Below are positions 22,600-33,112 of a stretch of DNA of 64,000 bases, piece after piece. Source of the DNA: Dendrocalamus latiflorus (Eukaryota; Streptophyta; Magnoliopsida; Poales; Poaceae); contig CM029654.1 in the NCBI GenBank assembly GCA_017311315.1, positions 3,851,382 to 3,915,381 on the forward strand. Direction: 5' to 3'. The notes below the pieces were generated by a model. The model was given only the letters and a program-made list of their open reading frames with translations, did not search any database and was not told where the DNA came from. The stretch's first letter is position 1. Every line of letters starts with the position of its first letter. A program made the translations under genes and the position numbers.

Positions 22600-23420
22600 T
22601 GCTACAAATTATGCTAAGAATAATCAACCTAAGGTTGTTAAGGTAGTTGAAAGTAGGCTAATTGAAATAAAAGGTGAGCATCATAAAACTGTGTTTAAAT
22701 CTACTGGTTTTATACAAAGTTCATTGAATAATGCTGTGGGAGCTAGCTCATCATTTCAAAAAATTCTAATTGTGTTAAATTGTATTACACCTACTGTGGA
22801 AGATATGGAAATTTGTATGAATTTTGGTTTAGGCATGATAAAAAAAGAGAAGAAGGAAAGATTAAATGGTTTAAGACAAAAAGAACATGCATCCTCTTTT
22901 GTTACTAGAACTAATGTGAAAGCTAGGTTTTTAGAGAACTTTTATGATAACTTTAAATCTACTTTACATGCTGGTTTAGGATATAATTCAAATAATTCAT
23001 ATTCTTTTTGGTATTCCGATCGCCATATGCACGTGATTTTGGTTTTAGTTTTGTTGATGTTCCTCCACATCGTATGTCTCAGTACTGGATTTCTAGATGT
23101 TATTTCACTAACTCTAGTACTGTGAGAATGATGTTTCCTGTGATGTAGATACATCTGATGAGGAAGGGGAACATGTAGCTCATGGATTCAGGTTGATCTA
23201 ACATATGATCAGTGATTCAAAATGGTTCTCCTCTCTCACTAAGGCATCCAGTGATGAGTTGACCGCTTTTGGGTATGCCTCAATAGGTACTGTGATGTCT
23301 AAAAGTGCAGTGTGTGTTAATAATAAATTCATTCTCAATGACTATGCTTAGATTGGTTATATTATTACTAAGTCGCTTGATACTTTTTGATTTATTTGTG
23401 TGTGGAGTGAGTTGGGGGTA
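22600..23420 (+). mobile_element. Decayed Ty1-copia gag/protease remnant
   Basis: A gag-like frame (22691-23125) is followed by a piece encoding MDSGCSTHMTSDSKWFSSL-type sequence (23175-23235, with frame breaks), then LTAFGYASIGTVMSKSAVCVNNKFILNDYALVS. The latter two are the copia protease/pre-integrase signature (DSGC..HMTGD..WFSSL...FGD...GKV...G...VN..FVL.DV.LV). A polypurine-like AAAGGGGAGAT before TGTTAGAC near 24299-24308 could mark the 3' LTR start. Integrase, RT and RNase H are not recognisable. Confidence 0.6.
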
Positions 23421-25099
23421 TGTCGTCCAATGAGATTGTCTTGATGGAGAATTTTTTTTGTATATCATTACAAAGGCTTATTTTTTTAATTTTTGAGAAC
23501 TTGAATTATTATTTAAGCCAATAATCATGAAACAAATCATGATATGTATTTTGAGCTTTCCTGTTCATGATTTTACATGTATAGGTTAGCAAGGCCATAA
23601 TTAGCTATTTATTAAATTTTGATAACTTGAACAAACAATATGGCAAGGCTGAATTCTTTGGCTAAGTTTTGACTAGAGTGATTACTTCTTGAGATGTGTC
23701 ATATTTATATACCTAATTAAATTCCGATTGTAGGTCAAGTCTAAGTTTAAGCCATTCTAGTTCCTTCTTGAATCACTTTTAGCTTCTCTAGAAATATATG
23801 TGATAAATTATGGTGAAATTACTAATAATGTATACATCTCAATAATTCTTTCCTATGGGACTGCTTGTCATTGCACTAGGCATGAACTTGGGGAAAGTTT
23901 ATATGATTGAGATCATAAAACCTTAAACTTTTTGGCTTGTCATGATCAAAAAGTAAGTCTTGAGATATTACAATTAATGAAATATGATGCAAGTTGACTC
24001 AAAAATATCATTATAAATGTGCTAAAATTAATTTGGGTTGAAGCTTAGGAGGCCACTATAGATGGCTCCTAGTTTAGGACATACTTTATTGAGATAAGCC
24101 ATAATCAAGTGTCAATAATAAAGTGTTCTGTGTTGAGTTATGTAAATCTATGTTAAGCTTTGTGCTTCAGTTTGGCACTTGTGACTCACTTAGTTCTTGA
24201 TCATAGCATCTAGATTTTAATCTGTATTTTTCGGGTTCAGTTTTCACTTAGACTTGTTTGAAGTCATGTTATCTTGAGGTGTTTTTAATGTATTTATCAA
24301 AGGGGAGATTGTTAGACTATGTGGCTAGGTCTAAAATTTTTGTGATGATGAATTATTGACAATGTTATTTATTGATGTTATTAGAGGCGTGTGGCGTGTG
24401 TGGACTCATGTTGGTCAAGTTGAAAAGAACTTGTGTCGAGAAAAATATCGCTTTGGTTTTTGCATGTGTGGGGTAACTCAGAGATAATCGTGGTCTATGG
24501 CGAGGACCGGGAGATGGCTTGGTGCAAAGTTATAGTCCAGAGGGTCAAGAATGCTAGAGGACACGGTTGTGCTTGAGTTGGGGTGCATAGAGATCAAAGA
24601 TAAATGATGCGTGTTGGAGCTACAAATGTGCGGTCCGAAGGCTATGAAATGTGATAAAAGTTGAAAAATCCATGTTACATCAGGGTTTCATGTCCCTTAT
24701 TTATTAGAATTGGATAAGAACTCATTTGGGCCCATCCACCTAAGAGCTCATTTGTTGTATAGTTTGCTTAACTACACATCTTGTTTCTATAGTACTCCAT
24801 ACCATAGGTTTGTATCACCACCGAGCTCAATCTACTCATCGGTACCACGTGATTGATTCCACCACACCTTTCGTCTTCCAGGATAAAACACCTTCGCCTC
24901 CGCGATTGCTAGAGTTTTCAACCATCTTATAGTTTCGCACATAACTATAAATAAGATATGAGTATCTACTGATGACAACATGATTTCCTTCTCCTAGCCA
25001 CGATTTATGCCAGATCTCTGATTGGTTGCTCTTCCCTTATGATTACACATTATCGGTATCCTCCATTGCTATATGTACTTTACATGATTACCCACCTTT

Positions 25100-26130
25100 T
25101 GCAAGTAACTTACGTGACTCCACCTCGAAGTGATACATCATAACCTTCAAGTTTAAGCGACCTCACATATATTATATTATTCTTTAAGCCAAGAACATAT
25201 CGAACTCTCATCAATATGTGATATACTTCAACATACAACTCTAATGTAATTGTTCCTACCTCAGTGATTGTATACTCCTTGCAATTCGCTAAGTAAACAG
25301 TTCCATACACCGGCAGTAGAGATCCTTCATCGAACATCTCCCACACCGAATATATGTGGAAGCAACAACCTGAATCTAATATCCATTCATGAGAAGTACT
25401 TGATTGACTAATGACATGTACATCTGAATCGTCTTTCGCTACCACCACTAAGCATGGGCATCTCATTTACTTCAAACATGAGCAATCCTTTATCATATGG
25501 CCTTCTTCGTCACATATATAGTATGCATGTGTGCTCTTATTCTTGCCATTCTTTTTTATGTGACTTTTGCTTTTGTCTACAACACCTACAACAAACAATG
25601 CTTGAACACCTAAGGATGAAGAATCCAATGGCTTCTGCAAGGACTCTGCCTCAATTTCAGAGTGTTTTTCCTGATAAGAATATTCCTCACTGATTGCTCC
25701 TATAATGATGGTAGAGATGAAATCAATATGATGACCTTGTCATTCTCCTCAATTTTCTGAACCACACTAGTCAACTGTGTGATAAGCTTGTTAAAGATAT
25801 TGAGATGATCAACCGTGTGACTTCCTCCATATGTAATCTGTATAGTTGTCGCTTTAGAACCCACCGATTTGTCAGCGACTTTATCATAGATAGTTCTTTT
25901 AAGTCACTATATAATTTTTTCGATGAATTCTCCCTGATCACCGAGTACTATGTCTTTTCCGGTCTGTCCCCTTCAAGAGCATCAATTAACCTTTGCTGGA
26001 CAAGGACATCCTTCATCACACATTGCCATACGCTAAAATGTTCTTCGCTGTCAATTTTTCTACTTGATTCAACATCATTGATATTAATCTTAATCTTGTG
26101 ACACCAGACACTTTGCCATCCTCTTGCAAA
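25100..26130 (-). mobile_element. Decayed Ty1-copia gag/protease remnant, minus strand
   Basis: Reading leftward: a gag segment containing HFSVWQCVMKDVLVQQRLIDAL, then a segment with HLNIFNKLITQLTSV and EENDKVIILISSLPS, then a CCHC knuckle CYICDEEGHMIKDC, then WILDSGCCFHIYSVWEMFDEG (protease active site DSG) and GVVRYVLGLKNNIIYVRSL-type pre-integrase. Several stops and frameshifts (for example a TAA just after the zinc knuckle). Order and motifs are diagnostic of copia gag-pro. The orientation is opposite to the remnant at 22600-23420, so these are two separate insertions. Confidence 0.75.
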
Positions 26131-26824
26131 TCAGATTAATTTGGCCTTGGCCTCATACCATTTGTTATACTCCGATACCCCTTCTTATGCACAACAGCCC
26201 GCAGATCGAATCTAAGTTGCAAATACAGTATAAGCGTGCACGATACTAAGAATGAAGTAGATAAATCCCGTAGAAAGAACGAAAATAATGATGACAAAAT
26301 AATCACTATGAGAGAGAAAGATTTGATGAAATCGACCGCAAATTTCTTAAGCACGACCTCAAAAGAGTGCAAAGGATTGTCTCTCTATCACAATACCCTC
26401 AAACTTTTTAGGGTCTTCGGATTCTTGCCCTATATAAAAATCTAGTAGTAAATAATAACCTAATCTCTAATCCTTTCCTATACCTTCTGCTGTAGATAAG
26501 TTCATTTGTGGCTAAGTTCTTCATAGCCACCACTCATAATTTTATACAGCGTCTTACTAGTTTTCTCCAAATTAAAATAAGAATCCTAATAGCTTTGGCA
26601 GCTCCTGCCAACGGTTTTCGGTGTGACAGACCGCCGTGTTGGTGCTCACTCGTCTCTCCTCCCTTTTCTCGTCAGCAGTTCCTGTCATAGGTAAAGAATT
26701 GGATGTTCTTTTTCATTAGCTTCCAACCACTATGAATCTAGGGGCTTTATTTACTCTGCTTTGGATCCTAGGTGATTAGAAACGATAGCTTAGTTTTTTT
26801 CTGCTGTGGCTAATAGTTTACGGT

Positions 26825-28354
26825 TAGGGATGGCAATCGGGCGCGGCGGGTACGGGTAGTGCTCGCCCATACCCATACCCGCGACCCTAATTTTCGCCCA
26901 CGGGCATACCCGTACCCGCCCACGGGTAAAAAACCCCGCCCATACCTGTCGCCCGCGGGCATACCCGTTTACCCGCGAACTGAGTACATCACATATTCAC
27001 ATTCAAACATCACCAATGCATCACAAATTCACATATTCAACAACTTTAATGGAAGCACACATTATAGAAACAAAATCTGTGTTCTCATAAGTTACGATAA
27101 TAACCATACCCTTAAATCTTGCTCATATCAACGTCTGCAAGCACACATTCCAGAAATAATTTCCTATTATGCATCACTATGCAAGCACACATACATTCCA
27201 GAGACCATCCATAATAGCAGTTAGTAAGCACTGATGAAACAACCATAGATGATGGAAGTTTGTTCATTTTTAAGAGATTCATCAAAAGTTCAGATACAAG
27301 CAACAAACTTTGACCGTGCATATGTTTCTGGAAATGCAAGCACTAACAATCAGACCACGTTAACCATATGTGTTCATATCTCAGAAGTTACAACTGCTAC
27401 ATGAAGCAATAAGAGGTACTCCCATTATCCCATACGAAGACGAAGCAAAAATGAAAAATAAAGCACCTCCCGCGACCTGGCGAAGGAGAGGTATCTACGG
27501 CTACCTGGCGCCAGAAGGTGAGGACGTTGGCCTTGACGGCACAACCGGGGGGCCCGTAGTCATAGAGCCTCGCGACGCCACCGTAGATCTTGAAGGACGG
27601 GACGTAGAAAAACCGCCGCTCCAGCGTGTTGGTCACCGCCACGCGGAGCACCTCCCGGTTCCCCTCTGAGGCCGAGGCCGGCGCGGCCGCCATGGCCGCG
27701 AGCTAACGGGTGGTGGCGGCTGCTAGGGTTTGGGAGGGTAAGTGGGGTTTTACGGCGGATCTGGGCAAGGTGGATTTGGGGGCGGAGGAGGAGGCCGGCG
27801 GGGGGGGGGGGGGGGGGGGAGGAGGAGGAGGTGGATCTGGGGGCGGAGGCAGATATGGGCGATGCGGCCGGGTGCGATGGCAGATATGGGCGGATTTGGG
27901 GCGGAGGAGGAGGTGGATCTGGAGGCGGCCGGCGGCCGGGTGCGACGGCAGATATGGGCGGATTTGGGGGCGAAGGAGGAGGCCGGCGGCCGGGGGGCGG
28001 CGGCGGAGGAGGAGGAGGCCGGCGGCCGGGTGGGGGGCTGGGGGCGGACACGGAGGCGGATGAAGCGAGTGAGAGACGGGGGCGGTCGGGCGGAGAGCGA
28101 GTGAGAGAGGGGGGCGGTCGGGCAGAGAGCGAGTAGGGTTTATTATTTTAGATGGCCTACCTGTCAGTGTATTTCACGGGTAAACGGGCGAGACGGGTAC
28201 GGATAGAGCTAACCCATACCTGTACCCGTTTACCCGATGGGTAGATATTTCCCCCCATTTTCATACCCGTGGGCAACGAATACATCCCATACCTGGCTCC
28301 ATTAGGGTATTTACCCACGGGTACACGGGTAAACGGGCACAATTGCCATCCCTA
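26825..28354. mobile_element. hAT-type transposon carrying a host-gene exon (Pack-hAT)
   Basis: Terminal inverted repeats TAGGGATGGCAAT (26825 on) and ATTGCCATCCCTA (ending 28354) are flanked by a perfect 8-bp duplication TTTACGGT (26817-26824 and 28355-28362), diagnostic of hAT. Subterminal regions are packed with short ACCCGCGGGCATACCCG-like motifs in both orientations, plausible transposase-binding repeats. No transposase is present. The interior (1.5 kb total) contains exon 1 of a glycyl-tRNA synthetase on the minus strand and a GC-rich block (27780-28060) with three reiterations of a GCAGATATGGGCGGATTTGGGG-like unit. Confidence 0.9.
27505..27693 (-). pseudogene. Glycyl-tRNA synthetase first-exon fragment inside the hAT element
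   Basis: The minus-strand frame from ATG 27693 encodes MAAAPASASEGNREVLRVAVTNTLERRFFYVPSFKIYGGVARLYDYGPPGCAVKANVLTFWRQ. This is the N-terminal part of the eukaryotic class II GlyRS catalytic domain (FKIYGG..G.YDYGP.G...K.N....W). A GTAGCC donor follows FWRQ at 27504, after which homology stops. Everything downstream, including motifs 1-3 and the anticodon-binding domain, is missing. The frame up to the donor is intact and not obviously decayed, which suggests recent capture. Confidence 0.88.
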
Positions 28355-28362
28355 TTTACGGT

Positions 28363-28928
28363 TGTGGCTAGTGGCTTTTAATCTTAACGTAAGCATTTAT
28401 ATGAATGGACCGCATATCGATAAACCACTTTGGTAAGATGATAAAAAAATTGTCTCGTTTATTTGTTTTAAAAAATTAATCATAAATTGAAAAAAAGGAA
28501 ATGATGACTAACATGTAGTACTTACCTTCCACGCCACATTGATTACTAACCTTATCAGATGACATGGAATGATGATCCCTGATTAGAAAAAGCGATGGAC
28601 TGTGGAAAACACGGAACGATGATCCCTGATTAGCAAAAGCTTTGGACTGTGGAAAATGAAGGGCATAGGATTCTATGAGCCATACAACTACGACAGTGAT
28701 AGTAATCACTTTTGGCTATAATTTATTAATCTAATAAATAGTAATCATTAAAATAAACAAAATATTAATTTAATAAATAGTAATCGTTAAAATAAACAGA
28801 AAATTACAAGTCCTTAAAAAGACAAAAAAGAACCTGACCAACCCATATTCAAAGCCTAACTGTACGTTCTATACGTACAGGAAAAAGTACATGGATTCGC
28901 ATTCTTCTGTTCCGGCCTGTACAAACGA
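28363..28928. other. AT-rich interval with a MITE copy and a tandem duplication
   Basis: A roughly 47-bp unit starting GATGATCCCTGATTAG is duplicated at about 28568-28660. MITE copy C follows at about 28700-28838, sharing TTAATCTAATAAATAGTAATC with copies at 10.9, 11.9 and 48.1 kb, with an internal duplication of that motif. No gene. Confidence 0.45.
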
Positions 28929-29259
28929 CCGAAATTTTTCTATTTAAGCCCTTTTTTTGAAAAATATTCACATTTAGACCCCTCGTAGTTTTAATTCCCT
29001 TTTTGGACCCTGAGCTCGGCGCCGTGGGTCACGGCGCCGAGCTAACACGTCTCGGCGCCGTGGTCCACGGCGCCGAGGTCGCAGGCCCGCTCCAGCGTGG
29101 CGTCCTGCGTGGCGCGGACGTGGCAGAACCTCGGCGCCGTGTATTGTGGCGCCGAGCTCGGCGCCGTGGATCTTGGCGCCGAGCTCGCGGCCTTTTCCTG
29201 GGACACGGCGCGGGTCACGGGTGTCTTTCGTTCGTTTCGTCTCTCGCTCGCCTCCGCGC

Positions 29260-29600
29260 CGCCGCCTCCCCTCCCCGCCCGCCGCGGCCGCCCGCGCGAC
29301 TTCCCGGCCGCCAGCGCCTCCCCGGCCCCCCGCCTCCCCGGGCCGCCAGCGCCTGCCCGGCCGCGCGACTCCCCGGCCGCCACCGCCTCCCCGGGCCGCC
29401 AGCGCCTCCCCCGGCCGCCAGCGCCTCCCCGGCCGCCAGCGCCTCCCCCGGCCGCCACCGCCTGCCCGGCCCCCCCGCCTCCCCGGGCCGCCAGCGCCTG
29501 CCCGGCCCCGCCGCCTCCCCGGCCGCCAGCGCCTACCCGGCCCCGCCGCCTCCCCGGCCGCCAGCTCCTCCCCGGGCCCCGCCGCCTCCCCGCCCGCCAC
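29260..29600. repeat. GC-rich minisatellite inside the MULE
   Basis: More than ten degenerate copies of a GCCGCCAGCGCCTCCCCGG-type unit, alternating with GCCTGCCCGGCC variants. It gives long Pro/Ala or Arg/Gly frames on every strand. Composition-driven; not a gene. Confidence 0.85.
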
Positions 29601-30224
29601 TGGTATAGCTGCTCATGCTGTAGATGTCTGTTTGAATGAATTTATTAAAGTTGATTTTGTGAAAGTAGATGTAGATGCATGGCCACGGGCAGGCGCTGAT
29701 TTTATTAAAGTTGTTGAAATGGATTATAAATTTGAATGAATTGATGTTTATTTTGGTACAAAACAATGTGGTGATAAGTGTGATAGATTGAGCTTCATGC
29801 TGCTCGACATGCAGTTGGCTTTCATGAAATTAAGTGTGATAGATTGCAATCTATAATTGGTTTGGCTTGTTTAAGGACAAGCAATAGTAGTAGTAATGAT
29901 AAACCACTGAGTATGTATTTACAATAATGCCTCCACCAATAATGCCTTCATCAATCAGTTTCATTGAAAGATATTCATATGCTGATTTATGAGCTCGTAC
30001 TTATTGATTGTAGGTAGGAGGGAAGGAATTACTGTGTGACGATACATTCTTGGATTGCCCGCTTTGTCCACTACCATCGTCGGACAGGTAATATTGACTA
30101 TGCAATTCAGTTAGTTAACTAGCAGCAATTATACTGTAGTAGTTAGTTAATTTAGGTACTTAGGTAGTCAGTCAGTATCCAATTTCGCTTAAAGGTATTA
30201 AGTTCCGTTATTTGTATGAACTAG

Positions 30225-31338
30225 ATGGACAACCTTGTCACCCTATATCATGGAGGCAGTGTGACAAGTGATGATTATGGAAATGTTCGATTTGTTGAAA
30301 TGCAAAGGGTGCCTCTGATATTCAGTGATCGGCCGTCGTTTAGTGAGTTGGTTGCTAGGGCTCGGGAGAAGCTACATTGTCATGCAAACGAGGAGAGCAT
30401 CACAGTTGAGGGGTTACTTCACTTCGGTTCGAAAGACACAATTCTCAGGCGGTCGATCTTAATTGGTTGTGAGGATGAGTGGGACAACTATGTCAAATTG
30501 GTTATGAGGAATGAGTTAAAATGTTTGGACATTGTTGTTCGGAAGGTGTCCATTGATCCCACCCCTCACGGTTATTCACCAGAACTAGGTGATCAGGCAC
30601 CCTTTGACCCTCCGTTACCGGATCTTGTGGTGGATGTGGAAGAAGTGTCTGAGGTGCCCGATGCTCTATCTGCCCCGAACGAGGTTCAGATTTCTCAACC
30701 AATTCGAGTTGAATGTCGGACTGATGATGTCGTGGCGGCTCCTCAGGAGATGGGATTGACCCAGAATCATCCCAGTAAGTGTCGAGCAACACTTTAGCCT
30801 TTTCCCGTCATTGCCCTTTGTGGTCTCAATCCATCGTTTTTGTGCTTATGATGCAGGAGACAACGTTCCTGATAATGTGGGTGTTCCTCCCGTTGCTCCA
30901 TCTGGCAACGTTGAAGAAGTCTGCAGCGACTCCAACAGTGTGGATGTTCAAATTGTGGATGATCTGGAGCCTTACGAGATCGCAAGGGCCGTTGATTCTG
31001 ATGATGACCGCCCTTTTGGAGAGCTGACCGAAAGTGATATTGAGCTGATCAGGCGTTATTGCCCTGGCCGGGATCCATTAGTTCATGAATTCAGCGATCT
31101 TAGGCATTCTCATGGGGCTTATGCAGAAGGAAGGGATGACGAGTTGCTAGATGCTCCTGAGGCCGGGTCAAGCATGACAATTGAGAAGGGCATGGTGTTT
31201 GAGGACTTGTCTGCATTGAAAATGTGGCTGCAGGAGTATTCAGTGATCCGTAAAAGGCCATTCAAGGTGAGACATTCTTATGTGGAGCGGAGGTACACAG
31301 TTGTCTTGCCCGCAGCATCTCACGGCCCCAGAACTTAA
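30225..31338 (+). pseudogene. MURA-type transposase, N-terminal part only
   Basis: Exon 1 (30225-30774) encodes the plant MuDR N-terminal domain (MDNLVTLYHGGSVTSDDYGNVRFVEM...FSELVARAREKLHC...). Exon 2 (from 30855, GT-AG intron in the correct phase) encodes an acidic linker, then KGMVFEDLSALKMWLQEYSVIRKRPFKVRHSYVERRYTVV, the start of the MuDR DBD region. Homology stops near 31305, where the next residues should be Cys/zinc-finger sequence. The transposase DDE core and the SWIM finger are absent, so the protein cannot catalyse transposition. Confidence 0.85.
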
Positions 31339-31945
31339 CACAAAACTCGTTCGTCACGGCCTGCAGAATTTTATTTTTCAAAAACCATTACCAATGTACC
31401 ATAATATTTTTTAAAAAATCTACACGAATTTTCCTACATGTTTCATCTGCAATACATATTTCAAAACATACGTCGTATTTTTTGCTCTCTATAAATAAAT
31501 AACTAACTATATTACATAATATTACTATCATTAAATAATCCAACTAAAAAATACAACTTAATTCATTTTGCGAAAAAAGACTGATCGGTGCAAACCCTCG
31601 GCGCCGTGGTACACGTGGTAGGCACCTCGGCGCCTGGTACACGTGGTAGGCACCTCGGCGCCGTGGTACACGGCGCCGAGCTTGGCGCCACGAGTCACGG
31701 CGCCGAGCTCGGCGCCACGAGTCACGGCGCCGAGCTGCCTGCCACGTCGGCGCCACGCCGGCCGCTACGCTGGCGCGGGGCTCGCAGCTCGGCGCCGTGG
31801 TCCACGGCGCCGAGACGTGTTACCTCGGCGTCGTGACCCACGGCGCCGAGCTCTGGGTCCAAAAACGGAATTAAAACTATCAGGGGTCTAAATGTGAATA
31901 TTTTTCAAAAAATGGGCTAAAATACAAAAAATTCGGTACAAACGA

Positions 31946-33112
31946 GGCCACATCGACGAGTATACGACGCACGGGCCGCGAGTGTCCTCCACTGTGCAAG
32001 GGCCAATACGACTGGCACTGTTGGGCTTTTTTTCCACCCTGCTACCATAACACGGGCCATAGAAACCTGAGCTGGGCCCACTTAGGGCCTGTTTGGAACA
32101 GAGGAATTTCACAGGAATTTTGCAGGAATTTTGCAGGAAACAGTTCAATTCCCGCAGGAATCGGGAAAAATTCCCGCATTCCAAACAGGGCCTTAGGAGT
32201 GAACATCAAGCTAAGGCATGTCTTATCGGGTTTCTTTTAAAATTGGCACATTTTGAATTAATATCATTTGATTTATAGTTTAAAAATGCTTTTAGAATCG
32301 AGCTAACCAGCCGAGCTAGGGCGAAATATAATTTTATTTAAAATCGACTCATTTCAATGTTTAACCAATTAACAAAGCTACATTTGGTTTAGAGTTAAAA
32401 TAACCGAGTTAGCTAAAATTAACCCAACTAGGTTAGTTTAGTCTAAATTTTATGTTTGGTAACAAACCTTATTAATCTAAATTGTTGTTTGGCTTTATTG
32501 GGTTGATTAACTGGGTTAGCATTAGAAAAATAAAATTTAGGAGGGTTATAAACAATATCTGTTCGAATCTGATATGATTACACCTAGGTGGTTCTTAGTT
32601 TGGCGATGGCTTATGGCGTTTTTCACTATAGCTGACTTATTTTTTTACTGCAGTTGATGATAACATATTTGACGTAATTAAATTTAATAAAATTTAAAAA
32701 TAAAAAATAGGTTCACAGACAATGTGAAGAAATACGGGAAAAAAGACAAAAAAAACTTAAAAAACAAAAAACCAGAAAAACAAAATAAAGAATCAGTAAA
32801 TTAAAAGTGAGAAAGCATAATCTGAAGCTGAAACTACGGTAGCCGCAGCGCTGGTGTCGATCCTTGTCCACGTTCTGAAACCGCATCCTGTTATCGCGTC
32901 GCATCGCATCACCAGCACCGGGATCGCACTGCGCAAATCGCGACCGCTGCACGAACCAGACGACCTCACCAAGGCGACCGCCGATCCGGAATCCTCTATG
33001 ATCTAGGCTATAAATAAAGCCTCCTTGCCGGCCGGAGCGGCCATTGAAGCCGCCATTTCCGGCGTCGCGCGACCAGATCCGAGGCCTTGGTGAGCCGGAG
33101 GAGGGGAGGAGG
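31946..33112. other. Intergenic with one Tourist-like MITE, methyltransferase promoter at right
   Basis: AT-rich; no ORF with support. The 32085-32192 MITE is listed separately. The last 250 bp become GC-rich towards the methyltransferase start and should contain its promoter and leader. Confidence 0.5.
32085..32192. mobile_element. Tourist-like (PIF/Harbinger) MITE, 108 bp
   Basis: Inverted ends GGGCCTGTTTGGAA and TTCCAAACAGGGCC, flanked by TTA (32082-32084 and 32193-32195), the TWA target duplication of PIF/Harbinger. Interior has two ACAGGAATTTTGC-like repeats. Confidence 0.85.

Larger units (their letters stand above)
28929..31936 (+). mobile_element. MULE (Mutator-like element), internally truncated
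   Basis: A perfect 9-bp target duplication TACAAACGA (28920-28928 and 31937-31945) brackets termini CCGAAATTTTT and AAAAAATTCGG. The inverted repeats run about 260-340 bp. They share AAAAATATTCACATTTAGACCCCT, a TTTTAATTCC/GGAATTAAAA block, and arrays of the palindromic module CTCGGCGCCGTGG...CCACGGCGCCGAG. Between them lie a GC minisatellite (29260-29600), a 5' leader, and the N-terminal part of a MURA transposase (30225-31338). The catalytic domain is missing, so the copy is non-autonomous. Confidence 0.92.

Noticed and set aside
27560..28136. Long ORFs on both strands (up to 163 codons) within the hAT element
   Set aside because: Pro- or Gly-rich frames over a G-run and GC repeat. Only the GlyRS exon has a real protein signature.
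28974..29739. ORFs of 138-208 codons on both strands at the left MULE end
   Set aside because: They read the palindromic TIR modules and a GC minisatellite; open in five frames, no conserved motif.
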